Part shown: positions 26,176-33,506 of the stretch, piece by piece | Layout: each line of letters opens with the position of its first letter | Position numbering within the stretch: position 1 is the first letter of the stretch | Source of the DNA: Massiliimalia sp050943535 | GTDB taxonomy: Bacteria > Bacillota > Clostridia > Oscillospirales > Ruminococcaceae | Direction of reading: 5' to 3' | DNA length: 64,000 nucleotides | Assembly: GCA_050943535.1 (NCBI GenBank) | Contig: JBMNPJ010000001.1 | Coordinates: 248,001 to 312,000 of the forward strand | The notes under the pieces: generated by a model | The model's input: only the letters and a program-made list of their open reading frames with translations | Told to the model about the DNA's origin: nothing | The model's database searches: none | Position numbers and translations under genes: made by a program

Positions 26176-26931
26176 ATGAGTCATCAGTTGACAATTTTAA
26201 TTGGCGATGAAACGTTGTGGTTCGGCAAATACTGTGCGCGGGAATTAAGCCATGAAGGATACCACGTAGTGACTGTCAAAAATGATGGCCTAGTAATTTT
26301 TGATGAGATTAAAAACCATCGTCCCGATCTTGTAATTATGGAATATCATACGCCGAATATGAATGCGGCAGCAGTAATGAATCAGGCAAAACTATTTTTG
26401 GGATTTTACGGAAAATATATTATTGTATCTGCAAGCGACAGCTGGGAAATTCGTCAGCGTGTTTCAGCAGTACAAGGAGCAAAATGTTTGATAAAGCCTT
26501 TTGATATGGGGTATTTAATTTCTGTGGTAAAAGAAATGCTGTCAGATACCTGTGAGAAAAAGGTAATGGGCAGCTATTCTTACAGTGCGGAAGCAATGAC
26601 AGCAGAACTATTGGATTTATTGAGATTTCCCGTTAAGTTAAAGGGATATCAGTATATTATGGATGCTGTTATTTGGGGTGTGGAAGACTTGTCCCAGTTA
26701 GAATCCATCACAAAGGTTCTTTATCCCAGATTAGCGGAAAAACACCATACTACAGCGGCCTGTGTAGAGCGGGCAATCCGAAAAGCGATTTCTGCTGCTT
26801 GGGAAACAGGAAACCGGGAAGAAATGGAATCTGTTTTTGGAAAATTGGATCGTCATCCCAGCAACCTGCAGTTTTTAAGGGGCTTGGCTTTAAATATTCG
26901 CAGACGGATGAATGGTTTTCGGGCATTGTAA
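26176..26931 (+). CDS. Spo0A-like response regulator with Asp56-to-Glu receiver
   Basis: 251 residues; the ATG at 26176 follows GAGG by eight bases. Receiver domain 1-125: acidic pair DE at 11-12, conserved Lys in LIKPFD, but the phospho-acceptor position 56 is Glu (DLVIMEYHTP), where the genuine Spo0A of this window and B. subtilis have Asp. The C-terminal ~100 residues match the Spo0A DNA-binding domain (KGYQYIMDAV, ITKVLYPRLA, TTAACVERAIRKAISAAW). The recognition helix differs at residues just before VERA, and the KPTNSEF motif is replaced by HPSNLQF. Probably a phosphorylation-independent paralogue with changed DNA specificity (inference). Confidence 0.85.
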   Translation: MSHQLTILIGDETLWFGKYCARELSHEGYHVVTVKNDGLVIFDEIKNHRPDLVIMEYHTPNMNAAAVMNQAKLFLGFYGKYIIVSASDSWEIRQRVSAVQGAKCLIKPFDMGYLISVVKEMLSDTCEKKVMGSYSYSAEAMTAELLDLLRFPVKLKGYQYIMDAVIWGVEDLSQLESITKVLYPRLAEKHHTTAACVERAIRKAISAAWETGNREEMESVFGKLDRHPSNLQFLRGLALNIRRRMNGFRAL

Positions 26932-27064
26932 TTATAGATATTAATCAATGACATAGAGTAATTGATCAAAAATTACTGAACTTTGTGCTTGAGGAATCGT
27001 ATTTTTGAATGAGGGCAGTAAACTGTTTGAAAATAATATTCTGATTGTGAGAAGGTGTGTTATT

Positions 27065-27628
27065 TTGAAAGAAGTAATTGCGATGTTAAGTGTGGTTTTG
27101 ATTGCTGCTGTGTCTGGATGCGGGGATCAGAATCCTGCTGAAATTACAGGGGAGACTTTGGATCAGCATATTGAAGAAATCCTAACCGAAGAAAAACAGA
27201 TCGAAGACGTTTTTCGGGGAGCAGGTCTCCCAACATCTCCAAATGCAGAATATATTCCGGATGAAAACAATCAATGTTTTGTACCTGTCACAGATGAAGC
27301 TTGGGATATGGTAGAAGAATTAAAAGAAAAGACAGAATGTATTTTTACAGCAGAATATGCTCAGGAAAACTTTTATGCAGAAGCGTTTCATGAAGATTAT
27401 GCTCGATATAAAGAAATTGATGGAAAATTGTGTATCGATATTGGAATAGGGGGCGCATTGGATAAAGAGTGGAACCTAGGCAGCATGGAAGTGTTAGAGG
27501 AAACCCAACAGTCAATTACGGCAACAGTAGATTATAAGAATTATGATTCTGTCAGAACAGCTGTCATTGTTTTTGAAAAAACAGAGCAGGGACTGCGTAT
27601 TAATGAAATGAGTGATTTGCAAGGATAA
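27065..27628 (+). CDS. Putative lipoprotein of unknown function
   Basis: 187 residues from a TTG at 27065 (GAAGG nine bases upstream). Signal peptide KEVIAMLSVVLIAAVSGCG with lipobox VSGC, so probably lipid-anchored outside the membrane. The mature part is acidic, with an EYAQENFYAEAF... RYKEIDGKLCID core that faintly recalls IseA-type endopeptidase-inhibitor folds; this is too weak for an assignment. It stands between the Spo0A paralogue and tRNA-Ser. Confidence 0.6.
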   Translation: MKEVIAMLSVVLIAAVSGCGDQNPAEITGETLDQHIEEILTEEKQIEDVFRGAGLPTSPNAEYIPDENNQCFVPVTDEAWDMVEELKEKTECIFTAEYAQENFYAEAFHEDYARYKEIDGKLCIDIGIGGALDKEWNLGSMEVLEETQQSITATVDYKNYDSVRTAVIVFEKTEQGLRINEMSDLQG

Positions 27629-27666
27629 CAAAAAACCCTGTATAGCCTAAGCTATACAGGGTTTTA
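27629..27666. terminator. Terminator shared by lipoprotein gene and tRNA-Ser (left copy)
   Basis: 15-bp perfect stem (27632-27646 with 27651-27665), loop CTAA on the + strand. T6 follows on the minus strand, for the tRNA. The same hairpin recurs at 36867-36902. Confidence 0.9.
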
Positions 27667-27668
27667 CT

Positions 27669-27760
27669 TGGCGGAGAGAAAGGGATTCGAACCCTTGAGA
27701 CGCTATTAACGCCTACACGAGTTCCAGTCGTGCGCCTTAGACCAACTCAGCCATCTCTCC
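27669..27760 (-). tRNA. tRNA-Ser(GGA), left copy
   Basis: 92 nt including an encoded CCA. Acceptor GGAGAGA/TCTCTCC; anticodon stem CACGA/TCGTG with loop CTGGAAC, giving anticodon GGA; long variable arm as in serine tRNAs; T-arm GGGTTCGAATCCC. The right copy at 36772-36863 reads as identical and has the opposite orientation. Confidence 0.97.
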
Positions 27761-27792
27761 AGATGTTTGCTGTCCTGTGAGACAGCTTCTAT

Positions 27793-27821
27793 ATTATATC
27801 TGATTTTTCTAATTTTGTCAA
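27793..27821 (-). promoter_or_regulatory. Promoter of left tRNA-Ser
   Basis: Read on the minus strand: TTGACA, 17-bp spacer, TATAAT, then a short GCTGTC/GACAGC hairpin in the leader. It is nearly identical to the promoter of the right copy. Confidence 0.85.
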
Positions 27822-27926
27822 GAACTTTTTTATAATTTCAAAAAAATTTTCGTTGTGTATTTTTCCTCCTTTGTGTTATACTGTAAATGGAATCATTGCT
27901 GAAAATATATTAGGGAGGCGAAGTGT

Positions 27927-28211
27927 GTGAATTTCCTTTATGAATCCAACCGCGTTTACTTGGAAAATGAAAACCATCATATGATTGCAGAGGTAACTTT
28001 TCCAGAGGTACAAGAAGGGGTTGTAGAAATCAACCATACTTTTGTGGATGACTGTCTGCGTGGACAAGGGGTTGCTTCTCAGCTGTTGCAGCACGCTGTG
28101 GAACAAATTGAAAAACAGGGGAAAAAGGTGATCCCAACCTGTTCTTATGCAGTGAGCTGGTTTGCAAAACATCCTCAGTGGAATCATCTGCTGAAACAAG
28201 ATAATCTTTAA
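27927..28211 (+). CDS. GNAT-fold N-acetyltransferase, short (YjdJ-like)
   Basis: 94 residues, GTG start with GGGAGG upstream. The acetyl-CoA loop is RGQGVASQLLQHAVEQI, followed by KVIPTCSYAVSWFAKHPQW, the typical end of the short Gcn5-related family (YjdJ/human GTLF3B-like). Substrate unknown. Its terminator is a bulged hairpin at 28220-28261. Confidence 0.85.
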   Translation: MNFLYESNRVYLENENHHMIAEVTFPEVQEGVVEINHTFVDDCLRGQGVASQLLQHAVEQIEKQGKKVIPTCSYAVSWFAKHPQWNHLLKQDNL

Positions 28212-28219
28212 ATAAAAAG

Positions 28220-28261
28220 CAGGAGCTTGGGTGCAATATCATTTCCCAGCTCCTGTTTTTA
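28220..28261 (+). terminator. Terminator after GNAT gene
   Basis: Stem CAGGAGCT-GGG with one bulged T, T6 tail (28256-28261). Confidence 0.8.
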
Positions 28262-28264
28262 TAA

Positions 28265-28352
28265 CTCCAAAAGAACATTTGTTTCTAAAAACTATTGACA
28301 AAAGTCGAGAAACAGGATAAAATATAGAAAAAGAACAAATGTTCTTTTGGAG
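28265..28352 (+). promoter_or_regulatory. Promoter bracketed by 19-bp inverted repeats with LexA-like boxes
   Basis: Promoter TTGACA (28295-28300), 17-bp spacer, TAAAAT (28318-28323). Perfect 19-bp inverted arms lie at 28265-28283 and 28334-28352. The right arm contains GAACAAATGTTC (28333-28344), which fits the Gram-positive LexA/DinR box (GAAC-N4-GTTC) at about +3 to +14. The left arm has GAACATTTGTTT (28273-28284), one mismatch. SOS repression of the following gene is inferred. Confidence 0.6.
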
Positions 28353-28361
28353 GAACGGAAT

Positions 28362-28622
28362 ATGAAAAAGATAAAAAGAATTCAATCAATAAAAAATTTT
28401 TTTGGAGCAATGGGCTTTTTCTCTTTTGTTGTGTTGCTGTTAGCTGCCAGCGCTTCTGAAACTATGAATTTAGTATGGGTAGGATTATGGGTCATATTGG
28501 GTCTGGCGCTGATGGGGATCAGTTACTGGGGAATATGTTCCTGTGACCAGCAGATACAAAGAGAACGGTATCGCAGATTTCGCAATACCCCAAACCAGAA
28601 TCGTCCGCAAACGGTGGCATAA
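28362..28622 (+). CDS. Small two-helix membrane protein, probable SOS target
   Basis: 86 residues from the ATG at 28362 with GGAGGAA upstream. A basic N-terminus (KKIKRIQSIKNF), two hydrophobic helices (~14-33 and ~38-58) joined by a short SETMN turn, then a Cys/Arg/Gln-rich cytoplasmic tail (RERYRRFRNTPNQNR). No family recognised. LexA-like boxes around its promoter suggest induction by DNA damage, the usual setting of small membrane division inhibitors such as YneA or SidA; it has no LysM domain, so it is not YneA itself. Confidence 0.65.
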   Translation: MKKIKRIQSIKNFFGAMGFFSFVVLLLAASASETMNLVWVGLWVILGLALMGISYWGICSCDQQIQRERYRRFRNTPNQNRPQTVA

Positions 28623-28696
28623 TAAAGAAACCATACGATGCGGTAGGTGACATCATATGGCTTCTGTACATAAATATAGAAGTTAGCAAAAGTAAT

Positions 28697-29476
28697 TTAG
28701 CCGGAAATAGACTGATTCTTTTTCATTTGGAGTCTCAGCCGGTCTGCGATCATGGCAATAAACTCAGAATTGGTGGGCTTACCCCGTCCAGTGTGGATGG
28801 TATATCCAAAATAAGAATTTAAAATATCCACATCGCCCCGATCCCAGGCTACTTCGATGGCGTGACGAATGGCACGTTCTACACGGGAAGAGGTTGTCTT
28901 GTATCTTTTTGCAACGGTAGGGTATAAAAGTTTCGTTACAGAATTAATCATTTCATTGTCTTGTACGGATAAGATAATAGATTCCCTTAAGTAATGATAT
29001 CCTTTAATATGAGCTGGAACACCGATTTGATGAATCACTTCGGTAACAAGCACTTCTAAATCTTGGGTGTTTGTGCTGGTACGGGATACCCCTAAATTTT
29101 CCATTTGCTTTGACAGCAGGGTCACTTTATCGCAAAGGTAGGAGAAGTCAATGGGTTTGAGCAAAAACAAAGATGCTCCGCTGTCCATTAATTCTTTTTC
29201 ATGAGGTGCGTTATCATAGTTGCTGGTTACAATAAAGTATGGCGGATTAATGGCAGATGGCAAAAAGCTTTTTAAAACACCTAACGCATCAATATGTGCC
29301 ATATTGTTATCTATAATTACAATATCCGGTGATTGGGTTTTGATGGCGTCATATACGGCAATACCATCTTTGGGTGTCAGAATGACTTCAAAGTTTTTCT
29401 TTATTAACATATCTTTACAGATCATTCCAAAATTCAGGGTATCGTCGCCAATGAGTACTTTGTATTGCTTATTCAT
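28697..29476 (-). CDS. spo0A: Sporulation master regulator Spo0A
   Basis: 259 residues; the ATG at 29476 follows AAGGAGG by eight bases. Receiver: acidic pair DD at 11-12, phospho-acceptor Asp56 (DIVIIDNNMAH), Lys in LLKPID. The DNA-binding domain is canonical (IGVPAHIKGYHYLRE, SVTKLLYPTVAK, SSRVERAIRHAIEVAW, KPTNSEFIAMIAD). It controls entry into sporulation after phosphorylation. spoIVB lies 1 kb upstream on the same strand, the classic linkage, but a NUDIX gene is inserted between them. No 0A box was confirmed in its upstream region. Confidence 0.97.
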   Translation of the reverse strand: MNKQYKVLIGDDTLNFGMICKDMLIKKNFEVILTPKDGIAVYDAIKTQSPDIVIIDNNMAHIDALGVLKSFLPSAINPPYFIVTSNYDNAPHEKELMDSGASLFLLKPIDFSYLCDKVTLLSKQMENLGVSRTSTNTQDLEVLVTEVIHQIGVPAHIKGYHYLRESIILSVQDNEMINSVTKLLYPTVAKRYKTTSSRVERAIRHAIEVAWDRGDVDILNSYFGYTIHTGRGKPTNSEFIAMIADRLRLQMKKNQSISG

Positions 29477-29508
29477 AAATAAATCCTCCTTAAATTTGCC
29501 GTAATCCA

Positions 29509-29537
29509 ATATTACCATTATTTTCCATTTATTTCAA
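29509..29537 (-). promoter_or_regulatory. spo0A promoter
   Basis: On the minus strand: TTGAAA (29532-29537), 17-bp spacer, TAATAT (29509-29514). The start of transcription would fall just before the ribosome binding site. The rest of the gap to 29854 holds only the NUDIX terminator. Confidence 0.6.
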
Positions 29538-29714
29538 CACATTTCCCAAGAAAAAAATACATTTTTCCAATTTTTGGTATTGTGCATAATAGATGTTAAA
29601 ATTGCTTTTAATATTTGGAAAACATTTCCATTGTTTGTAGCTTTGATATAGCAAAAAACTGACGAAAAAATCGGGAAATGGTAAGTAAAGTTAAAATCGA
29701 TCATTGTCCTTAGG

Positions 29715-29763
29715 AAAAAATGAAGCAGTCCTGCACAGAAAGCGCAGAACTGCTTCATTTTTT
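29715..29763 (-). terminator. Terminator after NUDIX gene
   Basis: 15-bp stem (29715-29729 with 29749-29763) with inner pairing and a T-run on the minus strand. Confidence 0.85.
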
Positions 29764-29854
29764 GATCGTTATGTATGAAAAGAAAATTAGACCTGTACTC
29801 ATATAACAAGACTGATTTTAATGAGTTGTTTTGATATGTAAGAAAATTGCCTGC

Positions 29855-30331
29855 TTACTCTCGTTCTGTTCGAATGGTGAATACAGATGGCAAATTAAAA
29901 ATTTCCTTTTTAAGGAATGTGGGATAAAAATATTCCTTTTCCAAACGTTGCAATTCTAACCATTCAAAATCATGTTGGTGATTGTTCTCCTGTATGGAAA
30001 ATGTCTGTCCTTTTGAAAGTAAGTTTGTATGTGAAACATCCATCAAAAAATAAATACATAATGCGTGATAATTCTGACCATCCACATCATCCTTGTAAAA
30101 AGCTTGATTAAGCCATAATGGCCGGATAATTTTTGGAGTAATTTCCAATTCTTCTTGAATCTCTCGAACAATGGCATGTTCGGCGGTTTCACCCATTTTA
30201 ACTCTGCCGCCGGGAAGATAGAAAAATGCAGAGCGTTCATCGTGCATAGCTAGAATTTTTCCATCAGCAATTATAATTGCACAAACTCTGTAATTAAACT
30301 TTCCGTTTTCACCTGTGAAAAAAATATCCAA
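29855..30331 (-). CDS. NUDIX hydrolase
   Basis: About 158 residues. The Nudix box reads GGRVKMGETAEHAIVREIQEELEI, matching GX5EX7REUXEEXGU except the last Gly. Preferred start is TTG at 30331 (MDIFFTGENGKFNYRVCAI, the usual family opening) behind AGAGGTGAT; ATG/GTG starts two and three codons upstream lie inside that site. It would hydrolyse a nucleoside diphosphate-linked compound; substrate unknown. It sits between spo0A and spoIVB with its own terminator. Confidence 0.88.
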   Translation of the reverse strand: MDIFFTGENGKFNYRVCAIIIADGKILAMHDERSAFFYLPGGRVKMGETAEHAIVREIQEELEITPKIIRPLWLNQAFYKDDVDGQNYHALCIYFLMDVSHTNLLSKGQTFSIQENNHQHDFEWLELQRLEKEYFYPTFLKKEIFNLPSVFTIRTERE

Positions 30332-30441
30332 CCTCATCACCTCTTTAACTTTTGATTTATTTTTATTATATCATACAATACCTGTTAATGCCATGAATAT
30401 AGAAAATTTGTTATGTAGGGCAGTGGATAGCTGCCCTGATT

Positions 30442-31659
30442 TTAAGATGCCTGTTTCTGTTCTATAACAGACTGGGCGGTTTCATACATGTTTTCTGCAA
30501 AAATACCATACCCTTTTTCTGGATCATTGACAAATACATGGGTGACGGCTCCTACTAATTTTCCATTCTGCAAAATAGGCGAACCACTCATCCCCTGAAC
30601 AATTCCGCCAGTTAAGGAAATTAGTTCAGGATCGGTTACACGAATGGTCATGTTTTTTGTTTTTGCAGAATCCTTATAATCTACAGAGATAATTTCGATG
30701 GAGTATTCTTTTGGCGTCCCATCTTCCAACATGCATAATACAGTTGCTTCTCCTGTTTTTACTTCTTGCTTATGAGCCATAGGATATGTTTTGCAGCCTT
30801 TTGGTGTTTCTAATAATTTTCCGTAAATACCGGTTTGATTGTTTTCCAAAATCGTTCCAAAAGGGGTGTTAGAGGTAAAAACGCCTTGCAGCTCGCCAGG
30901 GGTGCCGTTTTCACCTTTTTTAATATTTTGAATTTCTACGTCACATACTTCGCCACTGCCTACTGGCAATACCTCGCCTGTATCCACATCGCATATTGCA
31001 TGTCCTAATCCGGCAAAAACGTTGTTTTTAGGGTCGATATAGGTAATGGTACCAATCCCTGCTGCACTGTCACGAATCCAGATTCCGGTTTTATAGGTGC
31101 CGTCTAGAGTGGACACAACAGGATTTAAGGTAATTTCTTTTTCTTCTCCATTTCGCTGGATGGTAAACAACAATGGTTTTCCTCCGCTTTTTTCAATAAT
31201 AGCGGCAGCTTCTTCGTTTCGGGTGATTTCCTTATGGTTTACTTCCAAAACCATATCACCTTCCATCAGACCAGCTTCTTTTCCAGGGCAGATACTTCCA
31301 TTGGCAGTAGCGATATTTTCCATGCCTACAATCATTGCACCTTTGGTAAACATCTTAATACCAAACGGACTGCCGGAGGGAATCAGAGTAATTTCTTCCT
31401 GCTGCTGTACCGATACGGTCTTTAAAGGAATGAATCCCATCAAACGGATTTCCTGTTGATTTTGGTTTTGGTTTGCTGAAGCGGGTGCCAGACTAGAGGG
31501 GGAATTGACGGAGAGAAAACTTTGATTTAATAATAAATTTTGTCCTTCGGTTACAGTATATCGATCTGGCAGATAAGAAGTCCAATAACCAATGATAGTA
31601 AATAAAGCCAGCGTAAGTACAAAAGTGATTTTAGCAATACGCTGGAAAAAACATTTCAA
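30442..31659 (-). CDS. spoIVB: SpoIVB serine peptidase (stage IV sporulation protein B)
   Basis: 405 residues, TTG start at 31659. One N-terminal transmembrane helix (~8-27), a PDZ domain (~110-180; NGSICPGKEAGLMEGDMVLEVN) and the S55 peptidase domain with the catalytic His region FAGLGHAICDVDTG and nucleophile Ser in GGIVQGMSGSPILQNGK. In the forespore it cleaves SpoIVFA to trigger sigma-K activation. It supports a complete sporulation pathway in this organism. A perfect 19-bp inverted repeat sits in its leader. Confidence 0.96.
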   Translation of the reverse strand: MKCFFQRIAKITFVLTLALFTIIGYWTSYLPDRYTVTEGQNLLLNQSFLSVNSPSSLAPASANQNQNQQEIRLMGFIPLKTVSVQQQEEITLIPSGSPFGIKMFTKGAMIVGMENIATANGSICPGKEAGLMEGDMVLEVNHKEITRNEEAAAIIEKSGGKPLLFTIQRNGEEKEITLNPVVSTLDGTYKTGIWIRDSAAGIGTITYIDPKNNVFAGLGHAICDVDTGEVLPVGSGEVCDVEIQNIKKGENGTPGELQGVFTSNTPFGTILENNQTGIYGKLLETPKGCKTYPMAHKQEVKTGEATVLCMLEDGTPKEYSIEIISVDYKDSAKTKNMTIRVTDPELISLTGGIVQGMSGSPILQNGKLVGAVTHVFVNDPEKGYGIFAENMYETAQSVIEQKQAS

Positions 31660-31679
31660 ATGGAATCACCATCTTTCTA

Positions 31680-31722
31680 AAATAGTAAAATAGAAGAGAG
31701 AAACTCTTCTATTTTACTATTT
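31680..31722. repeat. Perfect 19-bp inverted repeat before spoIVB
   Basis: Arms 31680-31698 and 31704-31722 are exact complements around a 5-base AGAAA loop, AT-rich, ending about 20 bases before the spoIVB start. Could be an operator, an RNA hairpin limiting translation, or a terminator for transcripts entering from either side. Confidence 0.75.
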
Positions 31723-31888
31723 GATCAAAAGGGGAAAATTATAATAGGAAATTTTTTGAGACATCTTTGTTTTATTGCAAAACAAATAAAATTTAAAAAA
31801 TATAGCAAAAAAATATAGAAATTATGATGATGTTGTGATATAATAAAATTGCAAAAGGATTCTATTGTGCAGTAAAGGAGGTCATTTT

Positions 31889-32527
31889 ATGAATAAAAAC
31901 ATTGTAATAGCTATTGGACGTCAGAACGGAAGCGGTGGTCGTGAGATCGGCAAAAAACTGGCAGACCAGCTCGGAATCCCATTTTATGACAAACAATTAA
32001 TCCAAATGACTGCAGAAAAAAGCGGAATCCATGAGGACATTTGTCAAGCTTCAGAAGAAACAGCTACCAATAGTCTGCTGTATACATTATCTACCAGCGG
32101 AAACTTGTGGGGCGGTAGAATGCCTATGGGAAGTGAACTTCCTGTAACAGATCGAATATTTATTGCTCAGTCTGAAATTATTAAAAACTTGGCGAAAGAG
32201 CAGTCTTGCGTTATTGTAGGTCGGTGTGCAGATGATATTTTGCGCAATAATCCTAATTGTATCCGTGTATTCATTCATGCGGATTTGAAGTACCGGACAG
32301 AACGCATGGTTCGTTTGTATGGACTGTCTGAAGAAAAAGCAGAACGCCAGGTCATTCGTATGGATAAAAAGCGTGCCAATTACTATAACTATTTTACAGA
32401 CAGTAAGTGGGGGCTTGCAGAGAATTATACATTAACTCTGGACAGTGCTCAGCTGGGAATTGACGGTTGTATTGGTGTTTTGAAATATTTGGTAGAACAA
32501 AAGCGGGCTGCATTAGAAAACAAGTAA
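31889..32527 (+). CDS. Cytidylate kinase-like family protein
   Basis: 212 residues; the ATG at 31889 follows AAAGGAGG. The P-loop region is IGRQNGSGGREIGKKLA, then FYDKQLIQ, SCVIVGRCADDIL and a lid with RMVRLYGLSEEKAERQVIRMDKKRANYYNYF. This is the cytidylate_kin2 family, distinct from the true cmk at 18657. Function not established; members are abundant in gut Clostridia. The P-loop lacks the classic GKS/T and has GGRE instead, as is normal in this family. Confidence 0.88.
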   Translation: MNKNIVIAIGRQNGSGGREIGKKLADQLGIPFYDKQLIQMTAEKSGIHEDICQASEETATNSLLYTLSTSGNLWGGRMPMGSELPVTDRIFIAQSEIIKNLAKEQSCVIVGRCADDILRNNPNCIRVFIHADLKYRTERMVRLYGLSEEKAERQVIRMDKKRANYYNYFTDSKWGLAENYTLTLDSAQLGIDGCIGVLKYLVEQKRAALENK

Positions 32528-32565
32528 ACGGATAGAAACAAGAAAAAACGTTTATCTGATAATCT

Positions 32566-32609
32566 AAAAAGTGCTGTATGTGTACTAAGGTACACATACA
32601 GCACTTTTT
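32566..32609 (+). terminator. Terminator after cytidylate kinase-like gene
   Basis: 20-bp perfect stem (32566-32585 with 32590-32609), loop TAAG. It marks the end of the core region just before the island. Confidence 0.93.
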
Positions 32610-32620
32610 GAATGGCAATA

Positions 32621-32694
32621 AACAAAAAACTCGTAAACCCCATAATAACAAGGTTTACGAGCTTTTTTCATTGGAGCAGACGGCGGGAATCGAA
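32621..32694 (+). repeat. Left attachment-like repeat: tRNA-Gly 3' end plus terminator
   Basis: 74 bases matching 36363-36436 at all but one position. It contains a terminator hairpin (AACTCGTAAACC.../GGTTTACGAG) and, at 32672-32694, the last 23 bases of tRNA-Gly(CCC) including CCA, on the minus strand. Beyond 32694 the match stops abruptly. This is the structure left when an element integrates into a tRNA 3' end. Confidence 0.85.
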
Positions 32695-32934
32695 AAAATA
32701 TATAAACGTTTTATGTATGTTTATCAGATTAAATAAATCCCAATATAAAGGTGTTTGTATTACCATTATGGTTACATAAATTCATATATAACCATGCAAA
32801 TTCATACAGATAAAGACCGAATAATAATTATAAAGATATTAAAATCTTGTATATTTATTCGTAGTTGTGTATATACAAAATTACTAGATTGTTTTATGGT
32901 ACTATGATACAATAAACATAACAAAGAATTAGGT

Positions 32935-33192
32935 GATGAGAGTGTAAAGCAATTAAAATTTGAGTCTTTTGAATATTTTGTATTTGGTAATATTATGTCA
33001 GGAAAAGATGGAAAACTTAACTATAAAGTATATTCTACTAAGAAAGATATGATAGTGAAAATTTGGTATGGACTGTATTGATTAGATAAAAGTGAATTAG
33101 CAACAGAACAAACATTTCCTTTAACTGAAGAAGGATACGATCAGATGAATAGTTGGATTATAGAAGGGCAAAAGAAGTTTTATAGAAATTAG
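32935..33192 (+). pseudogene. Broken small hypothetical gene
   Basis: A frame reading ESVKQLKFESFEYFVFGN...KDMIVKIWYGLY, then an in-frame TGA at 33079, then LDKSELATEQTFPLTEEGYDQMNSWIIEG to a TAG at 33190. Both halves look like one soluble protein of about 85 residues, so the TGA is probably a nonsense mutation. No convincing start codon precedes it. It sits in the AT-rich island and resembles island cargo in decay. Confidence 0.5.
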
Positions 33193-33273
33193 TGATTAAT
33201 AAAATGCTGTGTCTATCTGATTTCTTTTTGCAGTATTTTGACTATGAAATTCCTGTTTTATTTATATTTATTA

Positions 33274-33302
33274 ATGACAAAACTTGGAAAAAGAGTTATA
33301 AT
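33274..33302 (+). promoter_or_regulatory. Island promoter
   Basis: ATGACA (33274-33279), 17-bp spacer, TATAAT (33297-33302), upstream of the 38-residue leader frame. Confidence 0.65.
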
Positions 33303-33336
33303 AAGTACGTATAATTAAGAAAGGTGTGTATCCCTT

Positions 33337-33453
33337 ATGTTGTTTAAAGTAAACAATTACTACAATTTTACAACAGAAGGAGGCTTAAACACTCTTACGA
33401 TCAAAAATCACAAAAAATATGTTTTGCTAAAAGAAACAGTATCTTTTATATAG
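33337..33453 (+). CDS. 38-aa leader reading frame
   Basis: Starts ATG TTG TTT with AGAAAGGTGTG about 10 bases upstream and encodes MLFKVNNYYNFTTEGGLN... ending in LLKETVSFI. Its last codons lie inside the left arm of a terminator hairpin (33434-33470) that stands right before the surface-protein gene. The arrangement promoter, short frame, terminator, gene resembles a transcription attenuator. No run of one amino acid is evident in the peptide. Confidence 0.4.
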   Translation: MLFKVNNYYNFTTEGGLNTLTIKNHKKYVLLKETVSFI

Positions 33454-33470
33454 GGAGATACTGTTTTTTT
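33434..33470 (+). terminator. Terminator/attenuator before surface-protein gene
   Basis: 11-bp perfect stem (33434-33444 with 33456-33466), T7 run 33464-33470, ending 36 bases before the gene start at 33507. Confidence 0.8.
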
Positions 33471-33506
33471 ATGGAAAATAAAAATGACAAAGGAGAAGAA
33501 AATGTT

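Noticed and set aside
27669..27760. Duplicate tRNA-Ser as an assembly artefact
   Set aside because: The two copies differ in promoter spacer and leader bases (for example TCACAG against TAACAG) and have unique flanks, so both are real loci.
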